Shown: positions 16,985 through 25,374 of the stretch, in pieces | Numbering within the stretch: the stretch's first letter is position 1 | Layout of the letters: each line of letters begins with the position of its first letter | DNA from: Mucilaginibacter pineti | GTDB lineage: Bacteria; Bacteroidota; Bacteroidia; Sphingobacteriales; Sphingobacteriaceae | DNA: 64,000 nucleotides | Assembly: GCF_900101875.1 (NCBI RefSeq) | Contig: NZ_FNAI01000018.1 | Span: forward strand, 62,001 to 126,000 | Reading direction: 5' to 3' | Position numbers and translations under genes: made by a program | The notes under the pieces: generated by a model | Database searches by the model: none | Seen by the model: only the letters and a program-made list of their open reading frames with translations | Told to the model about the DNA's origin: nothing

Positions 16985-19717
16985 CTAAAAGGTATAATTA
17001 AGTGATACAAGGAAATATCTTTGCAATAGTTGAAACAGGTTCTGTGAGAGAATAAAATTATCACTTTCATTAAATGCAATAGTCTTTGCGTTTAGTATAT
17101 TTTTGCCGCTTATTCCCAGTGCCCATTTTTGCTTAGGGTTTCTATAACCCAACTTCATATCTAAGAAATTAGCACTTGTATTGGTTCCTGTTGAACTCCA
17201 TCTATAGTTGTTTCCAATAATCTTCAGATTAAAAAATTCTAAAAATTTCAAATTGGCGCTGATGTCATATTTAAACAAATTATTGACTACCTTCCCGGTT
17301 TTGAGGGTAAGGGATGAGTTATTATAGGCGGCGCCAGCCTGAAAATTTACAGGAATGTCAAATGCGGTATTAATAGCTGTTGAGGCAGAAATTGTATTTA
17401 AAATATTGCTTTGCAACGCTTCGTTATTTATAATCGAGTTGATTTTCATCCTCGTCTTAGATACTACAACTCTCCAATTGCTTTGCAACAGCCGAATGTA
17501 TTTATCCGACTGGAACCTATTATAGAAAAAGTAAGAACCTGCGATTCCTGGTAGGTAAGTATTCACTAATAACTGGTTATATATCGATGTTTCCGTTATA
17601 TAGGGTGATTTTTCCAAATGGAGGCTACTCGTAAAATTCATGATCCATTGATTGTTGGAATTAGAATACCTGTACCTGAAAGATAAATCTTGTTGTAAAT
17701 TATTGTTAAGTTTTCCAATCCCCTTTGACGCACTTAAATAGTCCGAAATGATTACATTAGGGTAAATATCAGTTACGGTGGAACTGACATTGTTTTGTTC
17801 ATAAGATATTGTAAAGGTATTATAAGCATCTGATTTGTATTTAAACGATATTTTTGGAAGAAAAAAATAAGCTTCTAAATGATCGGATGCTGACCCTGAC
17901 AAGTTGTGGTTTAATAAATTTCTGAATGCCCTGAAACCATAGTTCAATTCGAGCCTTTTCCAAGTAATTACATCGCGCGCTTCTATAAATAGATCCAGAT
18001 CATTTAGCGACACTTTGTTCAAAGATTGAAGGGGAGTAATTTCGGCATCAAATGTTCCAAAATAATAGGAATTTAATTTGGAAGTGTTTTGATCCACATT
18101 TGCGCTTACAAAATAGGTATGATTTTTATAGGTTGCTAAAAACTTTAATATTGCTTCATACCTTTGAGCATAAATTCCAGCATTTTGCTGGATGTTCCAG
18201 GTAACCGGAATGTCGTTTAAATAAGAAAATCGGTTTGTATCCTGCTTCTGATATAAATCATTTTTATAGCTTAAATATGCCCCCTCAAATATTACAGCCT
18301 TGTTTGCAGACACCCTGTTTGTATAAATAATTCTGTTATTAACATTTATGTTTTTTTCAAATGCACTTCCATTGACTAACCCACTTTGATTACCCGAAGC
18401 GACCGGATATAGTTCAAGGTTAAATAAAAAATCAGGCGAATTTATTTCTGAGGATATGTTATAAGTTAAGGTTGAAGAATCAGTCAACTGATAACTTAAT
18501 TTCAGGTTCGAATTGATAGTCTGCGGCTTAAAATTGTAAAGGCTTCGTTCGGATATAGTATAAGCGGAATCTGGGAAAAGATATTGGGTATTTTTACTCA
18601 AGGATAATTTTTGATTGTCCGTATTTAAAAAAGAGTAGAAATTAGCTTTAAACTTATTTGAAAAAGTATAATTAAACTGGAGCCCTTCAGTGAATGCCTT
18701 ATTGATCACATACCGGTTTTTTCCTACATCAAGGTCGACCGGCAATTTGTCATTAAATGGATTACGTACACCAAACGTCTGTTCGTTTGGCGAATAGTTA
18801 TTTCCATTATTATTACTGAGATTGTACTGTATATCTGCCACAGCTTCGTCTCCCGTATTATTGATATTTCCAAGCAACGCCACCTTCGCCTTTTTATAAA
18901 AGGAGAAAATATTAAGGGATGAGTTGTACCTGTTATCAGTTCCAACACCGATTTCAGTGTCTCCAAAAAAAGTTGCCTTGGCGTCTTTCTTAAGTTTTAG
19001 ATTTAACACTACTTTATCTGAACGACTGATCCCCTTTAATAGTTTTTCGTCGTTATAATTGTCAAGCGCCTCTATACTTTCTACCAGATTAGCTGATACA
19101 TTTTTTGATAAAACAGTGTAGTTTTTTGAAAAAAAATCGTCTCCCTCTACTAGTATCTTATCAATATTTTTCCCTTGAAAAGAAATCATCCCATTGTCGG
19201 AAACTGACATCCCGGGAAGTTTTCTCAAAATGTCTTCAAGTTTACGCTCTGTGCCATCTACATACTGAGAAATACGATATTGGGTACTATCGTTTGACTG
19301 CTTAAAGCCATTGGGTTTTGCCTTGATGATAACTTCATTTAAAGAAATCTGTTGCGGCGTAAGAATGACATCCATTGTGACTTTTTGCCTATTAGCAACA
19401 GTTAATGAAACCTCTTTTTTTAAATAACCTAATATACTATAAGTCAAAGATAAGTCCACGCATCTATCGGCCTGTTTCACCGTGACAGCGTACTGTCCGT
19501 TTTGATCAGAAGAAGTAAATGAAACTATGGTAGAATCTTTACAGGGTAAAATAACTGAAACCGTTACACCTTCTAAGGGCGAACCACCAACCTTTGTGAT
19601 ATGACCAGATATGACAATATCCTGAGCTTGACTGTTAGCGGTAAGCAATCCGCAAAAAACAGGTAAATAGAATAAAATAAGAAATTTTTTATTTGTAAAT
19701 CTCAATGGTTTCTGCAA
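16985..19717 (-). CDS. TonB-type outer-membrane beta-barrel protein with carboxypeptidase-like N-domain
   Basis: A 910-residue outer-membrane protein: Sec signal (ending NSQAQ), a carboxypeptidase-regulatory-like Ig domain ('ISGHITKVGGSPLEGVTVS'), a plug-like region ('RKLEDILRKLPGMSVSDNG', 'GKNIDKILVEGDDFF'), and a long barrel ending in Tyr-Thr-Phe. It belongs to the Bacteroidota 'outer membrane beta-barrel family' proteins often encoded beside GLPGLI genes. It has no STN domain and no SusD partner. The start overlaps the end of the GLPGLI gene by 29 bases, so they are co-translated. A function in moving or displaying the small Cys-rich peptide from the same operon is plausible but unproven. 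Confidence 0.87.
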   Translation of the reverse strand: MQKPLRFTNKKFLILFYLPVFCGLLTANSQAQDIVISGHITKVGGSPLEGVTVSVILPCKDSTIVSFTSSDQNGQYAVTVKQADRCVDLSLTYSILGYLKKEVSLTVANRQKVTMDVILTPQQISLNEVIIKAKPNGFKQSNDSTQYRISQYVDGTERKLEDILRKLPGMSVSDNGMISFQGKNIDKILVEGDDFFSKNYTVLSKNVSANLVESIEALDNYNDEKLLKGISRSDKVVLNLKLKKDAKATFFGDTEIGVGTDNRYNSSLNIFSFYKKAKVALLGNINNTGDEAVADIQYNLSNNNGNNYSPNEQTFGVRNPFNDKLPVDLDVGKNRYVINKAFTEGLQFNYTFSNKFKANFYSFLNTDNQKLSLSKNTQYLFPDSAYTISERSLYNFKPQTINSNLKLSYQLTDSSTLTYNISSEINSPDFLFNLELYPVASGNQSGLVNGSAFEKNINVNNRIIYTNRVSANKAVIFEGAYLSYKNDLYQKQDTNRFSYLNDIPVTWNIQQNAGIYAQRYEAILKFLATYKNHTYFVSANVDQNTSKLNSYYFGTFDAEITPLQSLNKVSLNDLDLFIEARDVITWKRLELNYGFRAFRNLLNHNLSGSASDHLEAYFFLPKISFKYKSDAYNTFTISYEQNNVSSTVTDIYPNVIISDYLSASKGIGKLNNNLQQDLSFRYRYSNSNNQWIMNFTSSLHLEKSPYITETSIYNQLLVNTYLPGIAGSYFFYNRFQSDKYIRLLQSNWRVVVSKTRMKINSIINNEALQSNILNTISASTAINTAFDIPVNFQAGAAYNNSSLTLKTGKVVNNLFKYDISANLKFLEFFNLKIIGNNYRWSSTGTNTSANFLDMKLGYRNPKQKWALGISGKNILNAKTIAFNESDNFILSQNLFQLLQRYFLVSLNYTF

Positions 19718-20501
19718 AATTGATTTTAACAGTTACTGGCCCACCATCTGTGCCCGCCGCGGCTTCCATATTTGCTTTTGTGAACCGATACTGATCATCT
19801 TTTTTCTTCTTTTCTAATAGGATAAATTCAGATTTACGCATTCCCTTTTGATCTAACACTTTTGCATTTAACAATTTTGAAGCATTTAAAAAGGGTATAT
19901 TCAAATCTCTTAAGGAAAACTTGAATTTCCGGCTTGTATCTTCCGCTGCTAAAATTAGACCCGGAAGTCCATATAACTTCCACGGGCCCATGCTGACAGG
20001 AATATCAGGGGCAAACCAGGCTATCCACTTACGGCCTAAGTAATCGGCTTCAGCCCTGATTACTTTGAATTTTCCTATATTTTTCTTTTCTGATTTAATG
20101 CTCCATTGTATGGTTTCAATTTTGTCATCAACAACATAAAAACTTTTCATGTTGTAAATTGGCATCCTTGATTTAATACTTTTGTTGACATAATCCATTC
20201 GATAGATTGAGCCTGTTGTATCATTTACATTTACAGGATATTTTGTGCGCATGTAGCCTACATCACCGCCGCCGGATCGGATGTTAATGGTGGAATCGGG
20301 AAGAAGTTGGCGATATAAAGAGACCCTACCATCAAAATAAAGCCATGCTTTAGCATATAGATCGTCTTTAAACATTTCATCCTTTGGTGTTCCCTTTTGA
20401 GAGTGGTTGATTATAGCATCGTAAACGACGCGGCCTGTCTGGCATTTGACAGTAATGGGAAGGATCAAAGATAGTACTGTTGCACAAAAAAGAGTTCTCA
20501 T
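19689..20501 (-). CDS. GLPGLI-family exported protein
   Basis: A ~270-residue protein with a signal peptide (start at 20501, MRTLFCATVLSLILPITV; an upstream ATG at 20543 is less likely) and the name-giving motif in 'KLYGLPGLILAAED'. GLPGLI proteins (TIGR01200) are Bacteroidota-specific, periplasmic or surface, of unknown function, and repeatedly sit next to TonB-type barrels like the one following here. 'WIAWFAPDIPVSMGPW' just before the motif is also typical. It is the middle gene of the Cys-peptide/GLPGLI/barrel operon. Confidence 0.92.
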   Translation of the reverse strand: MRTLFCATVLSLILPITVKCQTGRVVYDAIINHSQKGTPKDEMFKDDLYAKAWLYFDGRVSLYRQLLPDSTINIRSGGGDVGYMRTKYPVNVNDTTGSIYRMDYVNKSIKSRMPIYNMKSFYVVDDKIETIQWSIKSEKKNIGKFKVIRAEADYLGRKWIAWFAPDIPVSMGPWKLYGLPGLILAAEDTSRKFKFSLRDLNIPFLNASKLLNAKVLDQKGMRKSEFILLEKKKKDDQYRFTKANMEAAAGTDGGPVTVKINFAETIEIYK

Positions 20502-20608
20502 GATAATTAAGGTTGTTTGCAAGCATTTAAATCTTGTCATCATCGAATGTTGTTTTAAAGTATCAAACCTTGCCTAAATCGACGATTTTAAATAAGTAGT
20601 AATAGCTA

Positions 20609-20827
20609 TTAAGCGCAACCAGCATCACACATTGCCCCGGCTTTCGCACAGGAAGATGCAGTCGCAGAAACAGTTGTCCCATCTGCACAGGTAACTGTTA
20701 AAGAGCATTCAACTAAGTTCTTTTTCTTTGTATTATGAGAAGGGTTACTGTGTTTTATTCCATTTTCTGCATGAGAGAATGTCAAAGCACCAACAGCAAG
20801 AGCAAGGGTTAAAATTAATTTTTTCAT
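20609..20827 (-). CDS. Small Cys-rich exported peptide, possible RiPP precursor
   Basis: A 72-residue protein with a textbook Sec signal (residues 1-20, ending SHA) and a ~50-residue mature part. The first half of the mature part is Lys/Asn-rich. The second half has five cysteines (41, 47, 60, 67, 71) among Ser, Thr, Ala and Gly, e.g. 'CADGTTVSATASSCAKAGAM'. Similar small secreted peptides occur in Sphingobacteriaceae without known function. It heads the operon with GLPGLI (108 bases downstream) and the barrel protein, and a repeat shared with lanB lies ~170-220 bases upstream. Five Cys interleaved with Ser/Thr could form lanthionines if LanB acted on it. However, a Sec signal instead of a typical RiPP leader argues for an ordinary disulfide-bonded exported peptide. 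Function is open. Confidence 0.78.
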   Translation of the reverse strand: MKKLILTLALAVGALTFSHAENGIKHSNPSHNTKKKNLVECSLTVTCADGTTVSATASSCAKAGAMCDAGCA

Positions 20828-21269
20828 GTTTGTAATTTTTTAATTGATTAAATAAATATGAAATAGGCAAGATTTGATCGTACTAAAAGGGGTTATAGGC
20901 TGAAAATCGTTATTCAAGGAATGTCAGGAATAACGCCTTCTTCAATAAATTAAAGGTAATACATGCATTTAATAACGGTTAATATTTGGATGCCATTCTA
21001 GCCCGAATTATACCCTTTCTGTACCGAAAAAGCCCGGTTTTTTAACTTATTTTATAATTAGTATCATTTACGTGCTTATTACGGATAATAATTCACGCAT
21101 TAATTGGCGAATACGTATAATTGTTGATTGCCGAACAATTGACCAATTGTTATATTGGGAAAATGCATTATAAGCGATTAATGCATTGTACATAGAGTTA
21201 TATACGGAATAAAAAGTATATAAGAAACTAATATGAGTAGGCACTTATTTGTATTAAGCGAAGGAAAAG
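20828..21269. other. Intergenic region upstream of the Cys-peptide operon
   Basis: Apart from operator C this AT-rich 440-base stretch holds no supportable gene. It contains the promoter region of the leftward peptide operon and the 3' side of the leftward histidine-kinase gene. Confidence 0.5.
20999..21029 (+). promoter_or_regulatory. 21-bp-spaced direct repeat, operator C (LytTR-like)
   Basis: TAGCCCGAAT (20999-21008) and TGTACCGAAA (21020-21029) are exactly 21 bp apart. The flank of the second copy (ACCCTTTCT) is identical to that in operator B, and the flank of the first copy (CCATTCTA) is identical to that in operator A. It lies 172 bases or more upstream of the Cys-peptide start, in the opposite orientation to that gene. 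Confidence 0.6.
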
Positions 21270-22388
21270 TCATTTATACTTACCAGCTGGTTTGTTATGC
21301 ACCTCTAACATTTGAAGAGGGATACTGAGACGCAATATGAAATGATTGGCATCGCTGGTTTGCCAAACAAGATCTACAGCATCCCCATAGGTATACCTCA
21401 ATCTCTTTTCGATATTATTCAAACCACTACCGCCGCCTTTTTTCGATGGATTGTAATCGATAAGATTGTCCGTCACGACGTGAAGTGCTTGATTTTTAAC
21501 AAAAATTTCAATAACTGCCTCATGCTTTGGTACATTCAGGTTACCATGCTTAAAAACATTTTCCATGAGAGTCAATAATACCAGTGGAATTAAATAAATC
21601 TGCCTTACTTCATCGGTATAGCTTAATCTGAATCCCAATGCATGGTTATTCCTCATCTGGTTTAAATAAAGCAAATTTTCTGCCTGATCTATTTCATCTC
21701 CCAAAAGGATATAATCACCCATTTTATCCGCGTCGACCGCAAATCGCATCATTTCCGTTAAAATAATTACTGCATTAGCAGCAATTGGTGACGATGCATC
21801 TATATTATGATAAATAGTGTCCAGGGTATTAAATAAAAAATGCGGATTGATCTGCGCTTTTAAAAAGGCATTCTCTGCTTTTATGAGTTCCTGTTCTGAT
21901 TTTTGATTATTGATTATATCGTTCAAATGTTGTGTTTCTAATTCACTGGTTTTTTTCCGTTCCTTGATATAAGTAATTAGAAAATAATACCCCGTCGCAA
22001 AACCTAAAAAATAAAGACATCTGTATGATATTTTTAGACAGTAGTGAAAGTTGAGGTGGAACTGTTCCTCAGCCGCCATAATGTGCCAGAACATTAATGA
22101 TTTGTCTATAGCGTAAGAAACGAGGATAAAGCATGTAACTTCAAGAAATAATATAAACGGTATCCGCCAAAAAACAGCCTTTCTTTCTTTTAATGCCCAA
22201 GGAAATAACAAATCGCCATGCAAGTAAAAAAGAAAAAGATTAACAGTATAATGCGCAATATAAGTGATCGGATGGCCGAAAATATTAAAAACTAAACCAA
22301 TAACCACGGTTTCATAAAAGATGAATAAAGCCCAAATAAGCAAGTGCAATTTGTACTTTTGAAACCATTTTTGAATATTCTTTTTCAT
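21270..22388 (-). CDS. LytS-type membrane sensor histidine kinase
   Basis: A ~372-residue kinase with four hydrophobic segments in the first ~150 residues, a short coiled coil, then the His_kinase (LytS/YehU) domain with 'AQINPHFLFNTLDTIYHNID' holding the phosphorylated His, and an HATPase_c domain ('LMENVFKHGNLNV', 'GGGSGLNNIEKRL'). The start is taken at 22388 (MKKNIQKWF); an in-frame ATG at 22469 adds a non-conserved Cys/Arg-rich stretch. It follows the LytTR regulator at 22666-23409 on the same strand, with a 280-base gap that holds an opposite-strand small peptide gene. Likely partner of one or both LytTR proteins here. Confidence 0.9.
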   Translation of the reverse strand: MKKNIQKWFQKYKLHLLIWALFIFYETVVIGLVFNIFGHPITYIAHYTVNLFLFYLHGDLLFPWALKERKAVFWRIPFILFLEVTCFILVSYAIDKSLMFWHIMAAEEQFHLNFHYCLKISYRCLYFLGFATGYYFLITYIKERKKTSELETQHLNDIINNQKSEQELIKAENAFLKAQINPHFLFNTLDTIYHNIDASSPIAANAVIILTEMMRFAVDADKMGDYILLGDEIDQAENLLYLNQMRNNHALGFRLSYTDEVRQIYLIPLVLLTLMENVFKHGNLNVPKHEAVIEIFVKNQALHVVTDNLIDYNPSKKGGGSGLNNIEKRLRYTYGDAVDLVWQTSDANHFILRLSIPLQMLEVHNKPAGKYK

Positions 22389-22480
22389 GCTAAAGACCTC
22401 TTTTAAATAGAAATAACACCGTTCTGTATAACATGATCTCGTACGCGTATTTTTTCCCCTAAGTTTCAAGAAAAAATATC

Positions 22481-22642
22481 ATGAAACACAAACATTTAAA
22501 AATCATCGACACTACACTTTTTGTGTACAGAACGAAAGTAAACTCCAAACAGCCGACAGAAACAGATCCGCCGACAGAGCCAACCACCTCGATGATTACC
22601 CTTACCAAAACGGGAATCTTCCAAGCCGGCCGATTAAATTAA
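22481..22642 (+). CDS. 53-residue Thr/Pro-rich peptide, candidate lanthipeptide-type precursor
   Basis: ATG at 22481 opens a 53-codon frame ending at 22642. The first ~20 residues (MKHKHLKIIDTTLFVYRTK) are basic and hydrophobic like a RiPP leader. The rest is rich in Thr and Pro with acidic residues ('PTETDPPTEPTTSMITLTKT') and ends GIFQAGRLN. Ten of the last 28 residues are Thr or Ser, the residues LanB dehydrates, and no Cys is present, so no lanthionine ring is expected from it alone. There is no GG motif. It is on the + strand between the LytTR gene and the kinase gene, both leftward, ~5.5 kb from lanB. It is too small for routine gene calling. Precursor status is inference from composition and context; I believe similar Thr-rich peptides accompany such loci in related genomes, but cannot check. 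Confidence 0.55.
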   Translation: MKHKHLKIIDTTLFVYRTKVNSKQPTETDPPTEPTTSMITLTKTGIFQAGRLN

Positions 22643-22665
22643 TTGGGGTTCTTAAGGACAGGGTG

Positions 22666-23409
22666 CTAACGCTTGCGCCCTGTCTTTATTAATTTCTCCG
22701 CTAAAAAAACAGAAAAATCTTTACGGTAATATTCTCCAACGGTTATCTGAAGGCCATTTACCATTTTTATGGTATTCCCATCTATGGAATCAATATGAAT
22801 TTTTCCAATAATAAAGCTCCGCTGGAATTGCACAAAGTTCTGCAATTGATTTAAAATTTTAGAAATTTCTGTCAGAGACATGTAAGTAAGTACCTTTTTC
22901 CTTAATGTATGGATCAGCACATAGTTCTGCTTGCTTTCAACCGCAACTACTTCTGCATAATTGATCTTTATGATTTTTAGATGCTCCTCCTTATTTTTAA
23001 CAAAGAAAAAATCATCGGGAGGATTGATAGGTATTTTGCCTTCTTCATGCGCCGGAAAGAATTTTGCTACTGTGCCAGCGAATTTAGCAAATGTAAAGGG
23101 CTTCAGTAAGTAGGCATCGCCATCGGCTTCATAAGCCTCAAAACCATATTCTTTATACGCTGTAGAAAAAATTAGTTTCTTGGTCTTTTTTCTAATTTCT
23201 TTACATAAGTCGATTCCCGTTATTTTCGGCATGTGAATATCCAAAAGGATCAGATCAACCATGTGGCCGTTACAAATCTCTAATAAGGCCTGTAAAGGAT
23301 CGGTGTAGCATTTAACCAGTTGCAGGGTTGGTATGGCATTGATATAGTTTTTAAGCCAATCGACAGCAAATTGCTCGTCATCAATAATGATACATTCAAA
23401 TTTTTTCAT
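22666..23409 (-). CDS. LytTR-family response regulator
   Basis: A 247-residue regulator: receiver domain (1-125, phosphoacceptor Asp57 in LLDIHMPK, 'DGDAYLLKPF' with the conserved Lys) and LytTR DNA-binding domain (about 140-245, 'QNYVLIHTLRKKVLTYMSL', 'VQFQRSFIIG'). It is a clear paralogue of the divergent regulator at 23886: both share DGDAYLLKPFTF, a VKNKEE linker, DGNTIKM and TVGE.YR. Located upstream of the LytS-type kinase on the same strand. A probable binder of the 21-bp-spaced repeats around lanB and the peptide operon. Confidence 0.93.
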   Translation of the reverse strand: MKKFECIIIDDEQFAVDWLKNYINAIPTLQLVKCYTDPLQALLEICNGHMVDLILLDIHMPKITGIDLCKEIRKKTKKLIFSTAYKEYGFEAYEADGDAYLLKPFTFAKFAGTVAKFFPAHEEGKIPINPPDDFFFVKNKEEHLKIIKINYAEVVAVESKQNYVLIHTLRKKVLTYMSLTEISKILNQLQNFVQFQRSFIIGKIHIDSIDGNTIKMVNGLQITVGEYYRKDFSVFLAEKLIKTGRKR

Positions 23410-23885
23410 ATCAGATATATTTATGAGAATTAGATGGTCAAAGGACTGGTAGGATCATCACCAGAAAAAAATGAAGGAATGCATCATGGCATTTCTTTAA
23501 TGAATATTAAGTCCCGATAAAGAAAATCTGCCATTGTATGGAGAAAATCAGCCTCTTTAACCAACAAATAGGGATTTAATCATTATTACGTTTAATTTTA
23601 AATAACAGGTATTTTAAAGTAATAAATCAACAGGGTGGTAGAAAATCGAGTTAGTATTTAATAGCTTTAATGATTTTATAAACAAGGTTTGAAAGCATTG
23701 GTGCTGAAGATTAATACGCAAGGAGGAGCCTAGGAAAGTACGTGATTACGAAATTATTTTACAAAGCGTTCGTACTGAAATTTATTGGTTTACGTATATA
23801 TAAATTATTACTTATTTTGTTTCTTATCAGAATTACTCTCTGAAAAACAAACCTGTATTTTATAGAAATCGTTAATAAGAGTTGT
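23410..23885. other. Divergent intergenic region between LytTR paralogues
   Basis: A very AT-rich 476-base region holding the promoters of the two divergent LytTR genes. I found no 21-bp-spaced repeat here and no supportable small gene. Confidence 0.5.
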
Positions 23886-24644
23886 ATGATAAACTGTGTC
23901 ATAATAGATGATGAACAATTTTCCGTAGAAGCGATAAAAAAATATATTGCTTTGGTTCCAAGGTTAAATATCGTTGATATTTATACTGACCCCCAGACGG
24001 CTTTAGAAAAGGTTAGTGGTGATAATAAGATCGATATAATTTTTATGGATATTGACATGCCAAATATGTCGGGTTTGGAATTGGCGCGGGCCTTAAGATC
24101 AAAAACCCACAAACTTATCTTCACCACGGCTCATTCCAAATACGCTTTTGATGCATTCGAGGCTGAAGGTGATGCCTATTTACTGAAGCCCTTTACGTTT
24201 GGCAAGTTCACGACAACTATCAATCGCTTTTTCCCCAGCGAGCCAGCGGTAAAGCAGTCAGAAATAAACCGGGAACCAAATAGAGAGGATAATTATTTTT
24301 TGGTTAAAAATAAGGAAGAAGATCTTCGAATTGTTAAGGTAATGTACAACGATGTGATAGCATTTGAAAGCTCCCACAATTACATTAAAATACATCTTAC
24401 AAGCAACAAAATGTTAACTGCTTACTTAACTATCAAAGATGTTATGGAATTACTCGGTGCCAGGGAAGGCTTCCAGCAATTCCATAGAGCTTTTATTATA
24501 TCAACTGCTTATGTTGATTATATAGACGGCAATACGATCAAAATGTGTAATAAACTCACTTTCACGGTAGGTGAAAGTTACAGGGAGCCTTTCGTCAACT
24601 ATCTATCGAACAAGCTATTTAAAACATCAAGAAAAAGATCATGA
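23886..24644 (+). CDS. LytTR-family response regulator (paralogue)
   Basis: A 252-residue regulator with receiver (Asp55 in FMDIDMPN; AYLLKPF) and LytTR domain ('SSHNYIKIHLTSNKMLTAYL', 'FQQFHRAFIIS'). It is diverged from, but clearly homologous over the full length to, the regulator at 22666-23409, so the pair arose by duplication and inversion or by acquisition of a relative. No second kinase is adjacent, so the two may share the kinase at 21270. Two similar DNA-binding domains could bind the two unequal half-sites seen in the operators as a mixed pair, which is speculative. Confidence 0.92.
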   Translation: MINCVIIDDEQFSVEAIKKYIALVPRLNIVDIYTDPQTALEKVSGDNKIDIIFMDIDMPNMSGLELARALRSKTHKLIFTTAHSKYAFDAFEAEGDAYLLKPFTFGKFTTTINRFFPSEPAVKQSEINREPNREDNYFLVKNKEEDLRIVKVMYNDVIAFESSHNYIKIHLTSNKMLTAYLTIKDVMELLGAREGFQQFHRAFIISTAYVDYIDGNTIKMCNKLTFTVGESYREPFVNYLSNKLFKTSRKRS

Positions 24645-24966
24645 GTCTTACACTTACCTCTAATCAGGTAGTTATGCGCTTATATTAGCGCTTAAAATCT
24701 TCGGTTTAGCTCACAAAGTTGATTCATGACTAATTTGGTTAGCAACAAACTTTATATAATTTCATTGGCGACGATTTTACATTGAAACAGAGGGTTGTTT
24801 ATTCGTTAATGGAATTAAAATAGATATCCATATTGACAGCTATAAGTTTTACATGGAATCCGTACGCAAAAAGTCTATCCCTTCGCTTATATAACGCTTT
24901 AGCACTCTGTAAAATGGTCGTTAAGCTATAATAAAAGGGGCTTAGCTTGTTAGCAATTATATATCT
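24645..24966. other. Intergenic region with a short unexplained open stretch
   Basis: No complete gene. An open + frame ending at the TAA near 24895 reads 'ETEGCLFVNGIKIDIHIDSY' and '...KFYMESVRKKSIPSLI', which looks protein-like but has no start and is preceded by a stop near 24760. It may be the tail of a lost gene. Confidence 0.3.
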
Positions 24967-25308
24967 TCACGCAGGGACTTGTTGACTTCTAAGAGCCCCA
25001 AAAAGTTCTATCACTTTTTTCTGCAAATTGATCACCTCATCTTCACGGCTGCGCAGCTTTTCGTTTAGCTCATTCAATTGATCGCGATGTGCAGGAGTGC
25101 CTACAGTATCATCGTACGTTAGTAACTCTACAACCGAGAGGTCAAATAATGCAGCGATCTGTTTAATGCGGGAAAGGTTCACATCTGTAATCCCGGTTTC
25201 AATCTTTGAAAATGCCGGAATTGAAATATCCAGTTTTTTCGCTACATCTTCCTGGCTCCAACCGTGCTGATGCCTAAGAAGTCTTATTTTTTTGCCGATA
25301 CTACTCAT
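24967..25308 (-). CDS. XRE-family helix-turn-helix regulator with coiled-coil tail
   Basis: A 113-residue protein with an HTH_3/Cro-C1 domain at 6-62 ('WSQEDVAKKLDISIPAFSKI', 'ETGITDVNLSRIKQIAALFD') followed by a Glu/Lys-rich helix (about 76-105) likely to dimerise as a coiled coil. This architecture is common and usually encodes small stand-alone regulators in Bacteroidota. A single CCCGAAAA element lies ~20 bases upstream of the start, with no paired copy 21 bp away. Target unknown. Confidence 0.88.
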   Translation of the reverse strand: MSSIGKKIRLLRHQHGWSQEDVAKKLDISIPAFSKIETGITDVNLSRIKQIAALFDLSVVELLTYDDTVGTPAHRDQLNELNEKLRSREDEVINLQKKVIELFGALRSQQVPA

Positions 25309-25374
25309 TTACCTAACATTAATCTAATCCCGAAAATAAAGTATTCTTATAAGTTTTATCAATTGTTTGGCATT

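Noticed and set aside
25327..25336. Single CCCGAAAA element before the XRE gene, considered as a LytTR site
   Set aside because: No partner half-site 21 bp to either side.
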